NCBI RefSeq assembly: GCF_900637515.1
Contig: NZ_LR134375.1
Coordinates: 1,679,001 to 1,743,000, forward strand
Reading direction: 5' to 3'
DNA length: 64,000 nt
Origin: Veillonella dispar
GTDB lineage: Bacteria > Bacillota > Negativicutes > Veillonellales > Veillonellaceae
Part shown: positions 20,491 to 29,233 of the stretch, in pieces
Position numbering within the stretch: the first letter of the stretch is position 1
How the letters are laid out: every line of letters begins with the position of its first letter
Notes under the pieces: model-generated
Told to the model about the DNA's origin: nothing
What the model saw: the letters and a program-made list of their open reading frames with translations, nothing else
Databases searched by the model: none
Translations under genes and position numbers: made by a program

Positions 20491-20526
20491 AAAAAAACTG
20501 ACAAATGTAATCTTTACACTCATCAG
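20491..20526 (-). terminator. second terminator of the tRNA operon
   Basis: Imperfect stem (CTGA...TCAG with an inner GTGTAA/TTACAT pairing) followed by TTTTTTTATTTT on the minus strand. It lies after the primary terminator at 20553-20574. Confidence 0.6.
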
Positions 20527-20552
20527 CTTCAATTTATATTTTATGGAAAATA

Positions 20553-20574
20553 AAAAATCCTCACCAACGTGAGG
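20553..20574 (-). terminator. terminator of the five-tRNA operon
   Basis: CCTCAC-GTTG-GTGAGG hairpin followed by ATTTTTTA on the minus strand, six bases after the last tRNA. Confidence 0.85.
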
Positions 20575-20579
20575 TTTAA

Positions 20580-20656
20580 TGGTGGCGGCACACGGATTTG
20601 AACCGCGGACACACCGGGTATGAACCGATTGCTCTAGCCAACTGAGCTATGCCGCC
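20580..20656 (-). tRNA. tRNA-Met (CAT), elongator type
   Basis: Folds as a full cloverleaf: acceptor GGCGGCA / TGCCGCC, anticodon loop TTCATAC, encoded CCA. The D arm TAGCTCAGTTGGCTAGAGC matches elongator tRNA-Met of Firmicutes. Ile2 tRNAs with a modified CAT anticodon also read this way, so elongator Met is favoured, not proven. Confidence 0.85.
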
Positions 20657-20661
20657 ATGTA

Positions 20662-20737
20662 TGGAGCTAGTGACCGGGATTGAACCGGTGACCTTATCCT
20701 TACCAAGGATACGCTCTGCCGACTGAGCTACACCAGC
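20662..20737 (-). tRNA. tRNA-Thr (GGT)
   Basis: Acceptor GCTGGTG / CACTAGC with one G-U pair, anticodon stem TATCC/GGATA with loop TTGGTAA giving anticodon GGT, and encoded CCA. 76 bases. Confidence 0.93.
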
Positions 20738-20769
20738 ACAATGAACGATCATTTCACTGTGAATTTTTG

Positions 20770-20845
<76 letters not shown>

Positions 20846-20850
20846 ATAAA

Positions 20851-20935
<85 letters not shown>

Positions 20936-20945
20936 AAAAATAAAA

Positions 20946-21021
20946 TGGAGCTGGCGATAGGAATTGAACCCACAACCTGCTGATTACAAGTCAGCTGCTC
21001 TACCAATTGAGCTACGCCAGC
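20946..21021 (-). tRNA. tRNA-Thr (TGT)
   Basis: Acceptor GCTGGCG / CGCCAGC, anticodon stem GCTGA/TCAGC with loop CTTGTAA giving TGT, CCA encoded. First tRNA of the operon in transcription order. Confidence 0.93.
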
Positions 21022-21205
21022 ATCATTACGACAAGATGTATTTTATCATCCGCCTCACTAAGTGTCAAGAACTTTTTAAAAGCTTTTTTGAAGTTTTTTC
21101 GTTCACTGCGGTAACCCTTAGTGCTTAATCATAATAACATGAAACGATACCCTATGCAAGTATTTTTTCTAAACTTTTTAAACTTCATTTTTTCCTCATC
21201 GGCAA

Positions 21206-21855
21206 TCATAGATAAAGGTAGATAATCGCTAGTATAGCAACAATAATTCTATAATATCCAAAGGAAGATAATGAAGAGCGATTTAAATACCATAAAAATA
21301 CTTTTACAGTGATATACCCTACTATATACGATACTAATGTGCCAATGGCAAACATAATAATATCATTTAGTTCTAGTAAATGGATTACCCGTAACAAATC
21401 ATACACGCAAACAATGATCATAACAGGTACAGCCATAATAAAAGAAAAATCAGCGGCAGCTCTACGCGTACATCCAATCAACATGCCTCCCGCAATGGTC
21501 GCACAAGGCCTACTATGACAGGAATTGGCCCAAATAGATACCCTTTAATAATATATTGTAAAAGATAGCCCGCTGTTAATACAGGTAGCACACCTGCCCC
21601 AATATGTAATAGAGATACGCCACGAGTTTTAATCCAATTCTTCCGTTTTAAAAAGCTATTAAAGGTCCGTCTATAATGTGTATATATAGCAAGAATAGCC
21701 CCAATTTGAATAAACACTTCAAATACATCGGCATGGGCGGCTTCAAAATTAAGCATATGCCCAATAATAATCATATGACCTGTACTAGATACAGGAATGC
21801 ATTCGGTTATACCTTCTATAATACCCAAAATGAGGGCAATTATATATTGTTCCAT
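21206..21855 (-). pseudogene. uppP: undecaprenyl-diphosphatase, broken by an internal deletion
   Basis: Remnant of UppP/BacA, the membrane phosphatase that recycles undecaprenyl pyrophosphate. The 5' part (ATG 21855, good AGGTAGGTGAT site) gives MEQYIIALILGIIEGITEC...PVSSTGHMIIIGH, the first catalytic motif, and runs to GPIPVIVGL. Then the frame changes. The 3' part resumes in another frame as ATIAGGMLIG, followed by AAADFSFIMAVP and the last helices. In intact proteins a stretch of roughly 40-50 residues lies between, including the PGxSRSG catalytic motif; that stretch is missing. So this is a deletion with frameshift, not a simple indel. An intact copy elsewhere is expected. An assembly error is possible. 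Confidence 0.85.
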
Positions 21856-21931
21856 GATATCACCTACCTTTATAAATGCGGTCATAACTCATGGCAATAT
21901 ATAATGCCCTCAGTAATCAATATAGCTTTAA

Positions 21932-22396
21932 TTAATCAATAACCATAACACGTTCAGGTTTAGTAACTGTTACAACCGCATGTTTTGGATCATTATTGTG
22001 TTCTAAGTATAATTGATCACCTTCGAGATGACCACGCCAACCTACAACAATCGGATATGTTTTACTAATAGTCTTTAATAGTTCAAGAGGATTTAAATTT
22101 AAAATCGGTGCAAACAACACATTAATACCATCGATGAGCACCACTTCTGTATCACTACGACTTAATGCACGGCGAATTACTTCTTCTGCCAATTGTGGTC
22201 TTTCATCACGAGGTACTAACAAAAATTCTTCTTCAATAAGTTGTTTCGCTTCTAAGTACTTCCAACCTTTTTGCTCAGACAATTCACGAATTAGCAAACT
22301 TTTACCAGAACCAGGACCACCAACGATAAACAATATGCGTTCATCATCACCTTGAATTTTTTCCCAACGTTCTCTTACATCTTGAACAGTAACCAT
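21932..22396 (-). CDS. BrxF-like P-loop ATPase (orphan)
   Basis: Cytoplasmic P-loop protein of 154 residues from the ATG at 22396, which has GAGGAGG upstream; a longer frame to 22480 lacks one. Walker A GGPGSGKS is at about residues 25-32 and a Walker B-like EVVLIDGINVLF at about 84-95, followed by LNPLELLKTISKTYPIVVGWRG. This pattern and length resemble BrxF, the small P-loop protein of type 3 BREX phage defence systems. I recognise it by pattern only. None of the other BREX genes (brxC, pglX, pglZ, brxHII) is in this window; its neighbours are a secreted protein gene and hypB/hypA, with a 28-base gap to the former. Its function here is unknown. Confidence 0.6.
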   Translation of the reverse strand: MVTVQDVRERWEKIQGDDERILFIVGGPGSGKSLLIRELSEQKGWKYLEAKQLIEEEFLLVPRDERPQLAEEVIRRALSRSDTEVVLIDGINVLFAPILNLNPLELLKTISKTYPIVVGWRGHLEGDQLYLEHNNDPKHAVVTVTKPERVMVID

Positions 22397-22424
22397 ATCC
22401 TTTGCCTCCTCGCTGTGACCAATC

Positions 22425-23834
22425 CTACTTAACTGGACGGTCAGATAACATAACGGATTTGATATATTGGTTTTTATCATCTAGGGCAAACTGTAAATAT
22501 GAATCGCTTGCCGCTGGATTTTTATATTCATATACGGTAGACGTGCCCGCATTTGTTGTAGATTCAACGATACGAGTTGGCATACCATACACAAAGAGCA
22601 ATAGATACTTAGTATCGCCCATCGCGATGCCACGACGGGTAGGTGTGTAAATGTTTAACAATACGCGATTGATAAGATTTTTTTTATCAACACTTACACC
22701 ATATTCGTTATATCCAATAAAGGTGGAACCAAACAACATACCTTGATGTTTCCAGTCGTTATTTGGATCATTAACAAAATGATCATTCAATTTATAGCCA
22801 CGCAATACAAAATCATCAGCAGTCAACTTACCAGCTTCGAAATCATATACTGGAGCTTTAGGTAATCCAAATCTTGGCCATACTTGACCACTAATCATAT
22901 CAACAGCTTCTACATTGCTTTGTTTGATGGTGAAAGCAATATATTCTTTCTGTTGTCCTAACATAGATTGTTGTTGGCTATTATTATTTGTATTCTCTAT
23001 CGAGCCGTTAAAGTCCTTTTTTCGAGACAATGAATTTTCGGAATGACCTTCATAAAGGAAAATATAGCTTTCATTTTTCAAGTCACGCCACATCGCATTA
23101 GGACTGCCATAAGCAAATACCAATTCCATGCGCGTACTACCCACACCTATATCGCGTACAGTACGGGCGCCTTTTTTCGTACTATGAATATTAGTAATAG
23201 TATTTGGCTCAAAGAAATAGGTAGCCCCTTGACCTCGCAATTGATTGTTTATCAATCGTTCTTGAGTAGGTCCCGTATATACGGTTACCTCCAAATCTTT
23301 CATATAGTACGTCGTAAAGTTATCACGCACTACCGTTTTTTCTACATCTTTAGGTGCTACAAACTGATCACCTAAGCGGTACCCATCAATGGCATAATCA
23401 TCTTCAGACCCTATGGTTGGTAAATTATTAGCCGTATAGGACTTGCCGATATCCGCCAAATTATTTTGCGTTACACTAGGCAAGGATCCTTCATTTTCGC
23501 TAGCTGCTTGCCAAAATTGTATGGAATCACCAAACTCGGTAACTGCCATTTGTTCGGCCAACCAACCTGTTTTTGTGTTTTCCTTCTTTATTTTTGTATC
23601 AATTTTAACGGCTTTAATCGGTGCATTATCTATATACGCAACAGAATTAGCCGCATCAGGTTCCACCGTTTCTACAGGTGCAGCAGTAGCTGCCGCATCA
23701 TTTGTATCCTCTGTAGCTTCTACAGCCGTCGGTTTCACTGTGGAAATAGCCGGTTCTGCCGCATACCCTACCGTTGTAGCAGATAGGCCAACTAAAAGTG
23801 CCGCTACGATACGGCTCTTAATAGAATGATTCAT
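22425..23834 (-). CDS. secreted protein with a duplicated domain, function unknown
   Basis: A 469-residue exported protein. Signal peptide at residues 1-25 ending in an A-x-A type site; a low-complexity Ala/Thr/Val/Glu linker to about residue 65; then two related domains, about 149-313 and 343-469. Each begins with a G-Y-(R/K)-L-x-D-x-F-V element and contains a G-x-x-x-T-...-V/F-x-Y-G-x-P segment (GVGSTRMELVFAYGSP at 230-245; GIAMGDTKYLLLFVYGMP at 402-419). The G-D-T...YG-x-P pattern recalls small SmpA/BLIP-like folds, but that is only a resemblance. Its start overlaps the hypB stop by four bases (ATGA), so it is translationally coupled to hypB. Not recognised as a named family. Confidence 0.8.
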   Translation of the reverse strand: MNHSIKSRIVAALLVGLSATTVGYAAEPAISTVKPTAVEATEDTNDAAATAAPVETVEPDAANSVAYIDNAPIKAVKIDTKIKKENTKTGWLAEQMAVTEFGDSIQFWQAASENEGSLPSVTQNNLADIGKSYTANNLPTIGSEDDYAIDGYRLGDQFVAPKDVEKTVVRDNFTTYYMKDLEVTVYTGPTQERLINNQLRGQGATYFFEPNTITNIHSTKKGARTVRDIGVGSTRMELVFAYGSPNAMWRDLKNESYIFLYEGHSENSLSRKKDFNGSIENTNNNSQQQSMLGQQKEYIAFTIKQSNVEAVDMISGQVWPRFGLPKAPVYDFEAGKLTADDFVLRGYKLNDHFVNDPNNDWKHQGMLFGSTFIGYNEYGVSVDKKNLINRVLLNIYTPTRRGIAMGDTKYLLLFVYGMPTRIVESTTNAGTSTVYEYKNPAASDSYLQFALDDKNQYIKSVMLSDRPVK

Positions 23835-24484
23835 CGATTACTCTCCAATTGCGCACGCAACCATGTCAACCATGGCTCTAACCCATTATGGGCCGTGCAA
23901 CTTACTTCAAAAATCTCTCCTGTTGGATTCAAATTACGTATATCTTGTATTGCCTTGTCTTTTTTAAATGGTACATAAGGCAATAAATCTATCTTATTAA
24001 TGAGAATAGCCTTTGACTCTTTAAAGATTAATGGGTATTTAAGAGGCTTATCTTCACCTTCAGTAACAGATAATACAGTTACTTTCATGCTTTCACCAAT
24101 CTCAAATTCTGCAGGGCATACAAGGTTACCTACATTCTCGATAATGATCATATCCAGTTCATCAAGATTTAAATCACCTAGTGCATCTTGAATCATTTGT
24201 GCATCAAGATGGCAACCTCCCACTGTATTGATTTGAATAACAGGAACTCCTAATTCATGAATCCGTTCCGCATCCTTAGCAGTAAATAAATCACCTTCAA
24301 TAACAGCAAGGCGGTAATCTTTTTTCAAATCATGTAAAGTTGCCTCTAACAGAGATGTTTTACCAGCTCCTGGAGAACCTAATAGATTAAATACAAAAAT
24401 ATTTTTTTCCTTAAACAACTGTTGTAAGGACTCTGCAATGGCATCATTTTTTGCCAATACATTAGTTTTAACTTGAACTTGCAT
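23831..24484 (-). CDS. hypB: hydrogenase/urease nickel incorporation GTPase HypB
   Basis: SIMIBI-class GTPase that delivers nickel to [NiFe]-hydrogenase together with HypA; 217 residues. The P-loop FNLLGSPGAGKTS is at about 33-45, the switch region has VIEGDLFTAKDAERI, and NKIDLLPY gives base specificity. The C-H pair in NTVGGCHLDA matches the metal site at the dimer interface. No His-rich N-terminal extension or CxxCGC motif is present, so this is the short form without nickel storage. It follows hypA by 15 bases. No hydrogenase structural gene is in the window. Confidence 0.93.
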   Translation of the reverse strand: MQVQVKTNVLAKNDAIAESLQQLFKEKNIFVFNLLGSPGAGKTSLLEATLHDLKKDYRLAVIEGDLFTAKDAERIHELGVPVIQINTVGGCHLDAQMIQDALGDLNLDELDMIIIENVGNLVCPAEFEIGESMKVTVLSVTEGEDKPLKYPLIFKESKAILINKIDLLPYVPFKKDKAIQDIRNLNPTGEIFEVSCTAHNGLEPWLTWLRAQLESNR

Positions 24485-24499
24485 GTCCTAACCTTTCTA

Positions 24500-24841
24500 T
24501 CAATCGATATCCATGGAGGTCACTTGTAGTTCACGGCCACCAATGGTTTGTACGAAATGACTGTCACAATACGGACAGATAAATTTATAATTTTCTACAG
24601 GAAATGTTTTATCACAATCCAAGCACTTTCCTTCAATAGGAATGGTGTTGATTTCAATACGTGAGCCTTCTGCGGCGGTCCCCTTTGTAACGGCTTCCCA
24701 ACAGAAAAGAAGCGAATCTGGTTCCACGCCACTCATAAGACCCAAATCGAGTTGAACAGAATGAATCACAGATGCATCGTGTTGGCGTAACGTATCGAGG
24801 GCTACATCAAGTATGCCTTCTGCTATAGACATCTCATGCAT
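24500..24841 (-). CDS. hypA: hydrogenase maturation nickel metallochaperone HypA
   Basis: Nickel/zinc chaperone partner of HypB; 113 residues. It begins MHEMSIAEG, the invariant start with the nickel ligand His2, so the ATG at 24841 is chosen and not the one 8 codons upstream. The zinc loop has CLDC and CPYC pairs at about residues 73-93. The start overlaps the end of folD by eight bases, indicating cotranscription folD-hypA-hypB. Confidence 0.95.
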   Translation of the reverse strand: MHEMSIAEGILDVALDTLRQHDASVIHSVQLDLGLMSGVEPDSLLFCWEAVTKGTAAEGSRIEINTIPIEGKCLDCDKTFPVENYKFICPYCDSHFVQTIGGRELQVTSMDID

Positions 24842-25661
24842 GGTATGCCTCATATACAGCTTCAAGCATCATAGTAGTCGTTACAGAGCCTACACCACCA
24901 GGTACTGGAGTAATTGCAGACGCAATATCTTTTACCGCTTCATAATCAACATCGCCTACCGTCTTACCTTCTAGTTCATTAATGCCTACATCGATAACAA
25001 CAGCACCTGGCTTAATCATATCTGCTGTAATCATATGAGCACGACCCGCTGCAGCAATGACGATATCGCCTCGTTTTACTTGCTCTGCCAAATCAGGAGT
25101 TCTAGAATGGCACATTGTAACAGTACCATGTGCACCAAGGGTCATAAGAGCTACTGGTTTGCCAATAACTTGGCTACGACCGATTACTACCACATGTTTC
25201 CCCTCTACAGGAATATCGTAGTGATTCAAAATTGCCATGCACGCCTTAGCAGTACAAGGGGCAAAACCACCTTTACCTGCAGTTACAAGGCCAATATTGT
25301 ACGTAGTTAAACCATCGATATCTTTTTTAGGATCTAGCATATCAATAAGAGCCTCTGTATCAATGTGTTTAGGCATCGGCATTAACGGTAAAATTCCATG
25401 AACAACCGCATCATTATTTAATTCTTGCAATGCTGTAACTACTTCATCCTGTGTAGCCGTTTCAGGTAATTCCTTTAATACAAAGCCATAGCCAAAGTTC
25501 TTAGCTGTCTTTTCCATAAATGTAGCATACATATGAGCCCCATGGTCTTCACCAACGAGTAATACTGCCATAGTAATTACAGAGTCGCCTACTGCTGCAA
25601 CTTTTTCTTGTAAAATCGCCTTGTGAGCATCTGCTACTGCTTTACCGCGTAATTCAATCAT
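24834..25661 (-). CDS. folD: bifunctional methylene-THF dehydrogenase/cyclohydrolase
   Basis: FolD interconverts 5,10-methylene-, methenyl- and 10-formyl-tetrahydrofolate using NADP; 275 residues. Seen: the N-terminal motif VLLVGEDHGAHMYATFMEKTAKNFGY (substrate domain, with catalytic Tyr and Lys), DIDGLTTYNIG, the cofactor stretch VVIGRSQVIGKPVALM, and the C-terminal ITPVPGGVGSVTTTMM. The family usually has the G-x-D-x-x-S-x-x-Y-x-x-x-K pattern; here the middle Ser is Ala/His, a mild deviation. The ATG at 25661 has GGAG in front. It heads the hypA-hypB-containing unit. Confidence 0.95.
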   Translation of the reverse strand: MIELRGKAVADAHKAILQEKVAAVGDSVITMAVLLVGEDHGAHMYATFMEKTAKNFGYGFVLKELPETATQDEVVTALQELNNDAVVHGILPLMPMPKHIDTEALIDMLDPKKDIDGLTTYNIGLVTAGKGGFAPCTAKACMAILNHYDIPVEGKHVVVIGRSQVIGKPVALMTLGAHGTVTMCHSRTPDLAEQVKRGDIVIAAAGRAHMITADMIKPGAVVIDVGINELEGKTVGDVDYEAVKDIASAITPVPGGVGSVTTTMMLEAVYEAYHA

Positions 25662-25696
25662 GTGTATCTCCATTCATTCAAACTATCTATAAAATA

Positions 25697-25718
25697 AGGT
25701 GCCTCCGGAGAGGCACCT
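25697..25718 (-). terminator. terminator after the penicillin-binding protein gene
   Basis: Perfect 9-bp stem AGGTGCCTC / GAGGCACCT with a 4-base loop, followed by TATTTTAT on the minus strand; 60 bases past the stop of the upstream gene. Confidence 0.8.
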
Positions 25719-25779
25719 AAGTCTCTTATTCTATTATATAACGAACTGTCTATAATTTCTAATTATGACCGAATTCGTT

Positions 25780-27750
25780 TTATCTACGGAAATGAACAGT
25801 AATTGCTGTACCAGCCTGAACAGTTGTACCGCTACTTTCATCTTGAGATGTAGCCGTACCAGTTCCATCCGGTTTAAAGGCAAGTCCCGCCTTATGTAAC
25901 CAATCACGCACTTCACCATAGGTAAAACCAGTAAAGTTAGGCAATGTAACAGAACCATCACTTCCCGGTTTTGGTTCAGGTAATGTATTAGCAGCTTTAA
26001 CAGCTACTGGTGTACTTTCTTTAACATACGGACTCATTTGGTAATACCGTACAAGTTGAGATACGATGTCCTTAAATACAGGGGCTGCAATTTGACCACC
26101 ATAAATAGAACCCTTTTGTGGGTCATCAATAACGACAAGAACTACAAATTTTGGATCCTCTACAGGGCCAAAGCCAATAAAGGACGCAATGTATTGTCCG
26201 TCGAGATAACCGCCATGTTTGGTATCTAGTTTTTCCGCCGTACCAGTTTTACCGCCGAAGTGATAACCTTCTACCATCGCTTTTGTACCGCCACCTTCGG
26301 ATACTTCTTTTTCTAGAATATCTACAATGGTTTTAGCGGTTTCCGCCGGAACTGGTTGTCCCACAACAGATGTTTCAGTCGTACTTGTAACATCGCCTTG
26401 AGAGTTACTATAAGACTTGATGATATGTGGTTTCATCATAGCCCCACCATTAGAAAGTGCACCAAAGGCGCGAACCATTTGTAATGGTGTAACCGCAATA
26501 CCTTGACCGATGGACATAGTCGCAACGTCTAGCTTACTCATATCCTCTGGATTATACAAAATACCTGCTCCTTCACCAGGCAATTCAATACCTGTTTCAG
26601 AACCAAAGCCATAATCACGTACATATTTCGAGAGAATATCTGCGCCTGTTAATGTACCAATTTCAGCCATACCAGTATTAATAGAGTACTTCAAAATATC
26701 TAGCAAACGAACAGGACCATATCCCTCACCATTCCAGTTTCTAATGATATGTCCATTGGCAGCGAAGGCCCCTTTATCGTTATACACAGTGTCTAACTTC
26801 CATTTGCCTGCTGCAAGAGCTGCAGATGCAATGATAGGTTTGAATGTAGAGCCTGGTTCATATAAATTGGTAACCGCAATATTTTTGAAAGCCTCTTCAC
26901 CACTTTGGTTGTAGTTATTAGGATCATAACTTGGACGATTGGCCATCGCTAATATTTCACCGTTCTTTGGATCCATAACGATAACGCTGGCATGCTTAGC
27001 TCCTGTATCAACCATCGCCTTATCAAGAGCGCGTTCTGCAATAAATTGAATTGTTGCATCGATGGTTAAGGTTACACTTTTACCCTTATCTGGTAAAAAT
27101 TTAGATAGTACGGAACCAAAGATGGCATTCCCTTTATTATCAGTAGCTACAATTTCTTGTTGTACGCCCCCCTTTAATTCGTCATCAAGAACCATTTCTA
27201 GCCCATCAAGGCCTTTATCATCAGTACCGACAAAGCCTAATACTTGTGCCGCTAAGACACCATTTGGATAATAGCGCTTAGATTCTTCAACGAAATTAAG
27301 GCCTGCAATATTATTATCCTTAATAACTTGTTGTACCCCTTTTGATTTGTCTGCATCCATCATACGATTCAACCAGACAAAGGCGGTATCCTCTTGCAAA
27401 GCTTTCACAATATTCTCTTTTGACATCGTTACGTACGGTGAGATGAGATCCGCAATCTCTTGAGGAGACTGTTTAATCATCTTCGGATCCGCATATAAAG
27501 ATTTTGTAACTACACTCATCGCCAAAGGCTTGCCATTACGGTCATAGATTGTACCGCGCGGCGATTGTAATTTTCTATCTACTTGAACTTGTAATAAGTT
27601 TTTCTTCTCTAGGTCAAAGGTATCAAAGACCTGTAACTGTGCTAAACGCCCGATAAGGACGAAGGCAACGGTCATGAGTATGGCAAGGCACCACGTAGTG
27701 CGACTCCAATCACTCATGCGTAATAACGCTTTATTTAATAACTTCATCAT
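25780..27750 (-). CDS. peptidoglycan transpeptidase with PASTA domain (FtsI/SpoVD class)
   Basis: Class B penicillin-binding protein of 656 residues that cross-links peptidoglycan outside the cytoplasmic membrane. One N-terminal membrane anchor at about 18-38; PBP dimerisation domain from about 60; transpeptidase domain with the acylated serine in STFK (301-304), SIN (356-358) and KTGTAE (501-506). A single PASTA domain closes the protein (about 595-656, starting VTLPNFTGFTYGEVRDWLHKAG). The start overlaps the stop of the upstream nucleotidyltransferase gene by four bases, a coupled arrangement. It lies outside any mra/fts cluster here, so whether it is the septal FtsI or a second SpoVD-like enzyme is open. 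Confidence 0.92.
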   Translation of the reverse strand: MMKLLNKALLRMSDWSRTTWCLAILMTVAFVLIGRLAQLQVFDTFDLEKKNLLQVQVDRKLQSPRGTIYDRNGKPLAMSVVTKSLYADPKMIKQSPQEIADLISPYVTMSKENIVKALQEDTAFVWLNRMMDADKSKGVQQVIKDNNIAGLNFVEESKRYYPNGVLAAQVLGFVGTDDKGLDGLEMVLDDELKGGVQQEIVATDNKGNAIFGSVLSKFLPDKGKSVTLTIDATIQFIAERALDKAMVDTGAKHASVIVMDPKNGEILAMANRPSYDPNNYNQSGEEAFKNIAVTNLYEPGSTFKPIIASAALAAGKWKLDTVYNDKGAFAANGHIIRNWNGEGYGPVRLLDILKYSINTGMAEIGTLTGADILSKYVRDYGFGSETGIELPGEGAGILYNPEDMSKLDVATMSIGQGIAVTPLQMVRAFGALSNGGAMMKPHIIKSYSNSQGDVTSTTETSVVGQPVPAETAKTIVDILEKEVSEGGGTKAMVEGYHFGGKTGTAEKLDTKHGGYLDGQYIASFIGFGPVEDPKFVVLVVIDDPQKGSIYGGQIAAPVFKDIVSQLVRYYQMSPYVKESTPVAVKAANTLPEPKPGSDGSVTLPNFTGFTYGEVRDWLHKAGLAFKPDGTGTATSQDESSGTTVQAGTAITVHFRR

Positions 27751-29165
27751 TTCTCCACTGGACGGCGTAACTTATGGTCTAATGCATCATATAATGCATC
27801 TGGTTCATTGGGAATCACCCCATTTTGAACCTGACCTAATAAATACTGCAATCCTTCCCCCACTTTTTTCCCTGCAAGCTTAATAACTCGTTCGTCATAA
27901 TTTAAATCCTTTGTATGGATAGGCATCTCTAGGCTAAGATCTGCCATACATTCACCAAAGGCTAAGGTGCCATCCGTCGATGCATAAGGCTTCCCACAGC
28001 CTAATACATCGGCAGCACAAACCTTAGATAATTGTTCCCATGCAATTCGCATAATTTGACTATCTCGAAACTCACCGCTGCGAGCCTCTTTACGGATCCA
28101 CTTCTTCTCATTAGCTTCCCCATTTTGTACAAAATAGTGAAAGCGCATATGATTTTTTACAATCCAAGCTACACGGCGCACAAAACTCTTAGGGTAACCT
28201 AAACGAGTAAGTAATGTTTCTGTCATTTCAGCCCCTAATGTATCATGACCACGATCTGTGAGGCGACCATTCACCACAGCACGCACCGTAGGCATCCCCT
28301 TTGCTACATCGTGTAACAGTGCACCCCAACGTAATGTTAAATCTGGTTCTGTATGAGATACAACGGCTAATGTATGATACCAACCATCAAATTCGTGAAA
28401 GTCTTTTTCTTGTGGTAAATTCACAAGATGGTATAGCTCTGGTAAAATAGGCACTTCACGAGCCACGCCATTTTCTACAACGCGACAAGAGCACTCGGCC
28501 AAGCGAGATTGTACTAATACATCAAGGCCCTTAGCCACAGCGGGCTCTAACATGAGTCGGTCCAGTTCACTACGGACTCTCTCAAGAGATAACCCAGGCA
28601 CACGATAAAATGCCTTTGGCATAGCTTCTAATAAGTCTTCGGTAGGTAAGAAATCTAGCTTTGCCACAAAGCGGCATGCTCTAAATAATCGCAATGCGTC
28701 TTCTTCGAAGCGTTGCTGTGCATTGCCAATGGTTCGCAATGTCTTATGCTTGATATCTCGACGTCCCCCTACTAGGTCTATGACCTCACCAAAACGATTC
28801 ATCGCCATGCCATTGACCGTAAAGTCGCGACGCAACACGTCTTCCTCCAAGGTATCGGCATAAGCGATTTCTTCTGGTCGATGACTATCCGCTCCATATC
28901 GTTCAGTGCGATACGTTGCAATTTCATATTGCTTTCCTTCTAGTGTAGCTACTACTACACCAAAAGATTTTCCTACTAAGTCTGTCGTTTGAATATCTTG
29001 ACCGCGTAGGACTTCAATTACCGTATCAGGGCGTGCAGACGTCACAATATCAAAGTCATGAGGCTTTTGATGCATCAAAATATCACGCACTGCTCCGCCA
29101 ATGATATAGGCTTCATAACCTGCTTCTTCTAATACAGTCAATATTCGATTGGCTTGTTCCATCAT
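27747..29165 (-). CDS. cca: CCA-adding enzyme / tRNA nucleotidyltransferase with HD domain
   Basis: Polynucleotide adenylyltransferase family, 472 residues from ATG 29165, which is preceded by AAAGGAGTG. The N-terminal nucleotidyltransferase motif is GGAVRDILMHQKPHDFDIVT with the two catalytic aspartates; then RRDFTVNGMAMNRFGEVIDLVGG and RFEEDALRLFRACRF, characteristic of class II CCA/poly(A) enzymes. The HD phosphohydrolase part with LLHDVAKG and RGHDTLGAEM follows in the middle, and the C-terminal part is a tRNA-binding region. All tRNA genes in this window encode their CCA, so the role may be repair of tRNA ends; poly(A) polymerase is the alternative. Confidence 0.9.
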   Translation of the reverse strand: MMEQANRILTVLEEAGYEAYIIGGAVRDILMHQKPHDFDIVTSARPDTVIEVLRGQDIQTTDLVGKSFGVVVATLEGKQYEIATYRTERYGADSHRPEEIAYADTLEEDVLRRDFTVNGMAMNRFGEVIDLVGGRRDIKHKTLRTIGNAQQRFEEDALRLFRACRFVAKLDFLPTEDLLEAMPKAFYRVPGLSLERVRSELDRLMLEPAVAKGLDVLVQSRLAECSCRVVENGVAREVPILPELYHLVNLPQEKDFHEFDGWYHTLAVVSHTEPDLTLRWGALLHDVAKGMPTVRAVVNGRLTDRGHDTLGAEMTETLLTRLGYPKSFVRRVAWIVKNHMRFHYFVQNGEANEKKWIRKEARSGEFRDSQIMRIAWEQLSKVCAADVLGCGKPYASTDGTLAFGECMADLSLEMPIHTKDLNYDERVIKLAGKKVGEGLQYLLGQVQNGVIPNEPDALYDALDHKLRRPVEK

Positions 29166-29233
29166 GCACACTCCTTTCTGAACTAGTCTAACCTTTATTT
29201 TACTACAAATGAAAGCATGAAAAAAGTGCAATC

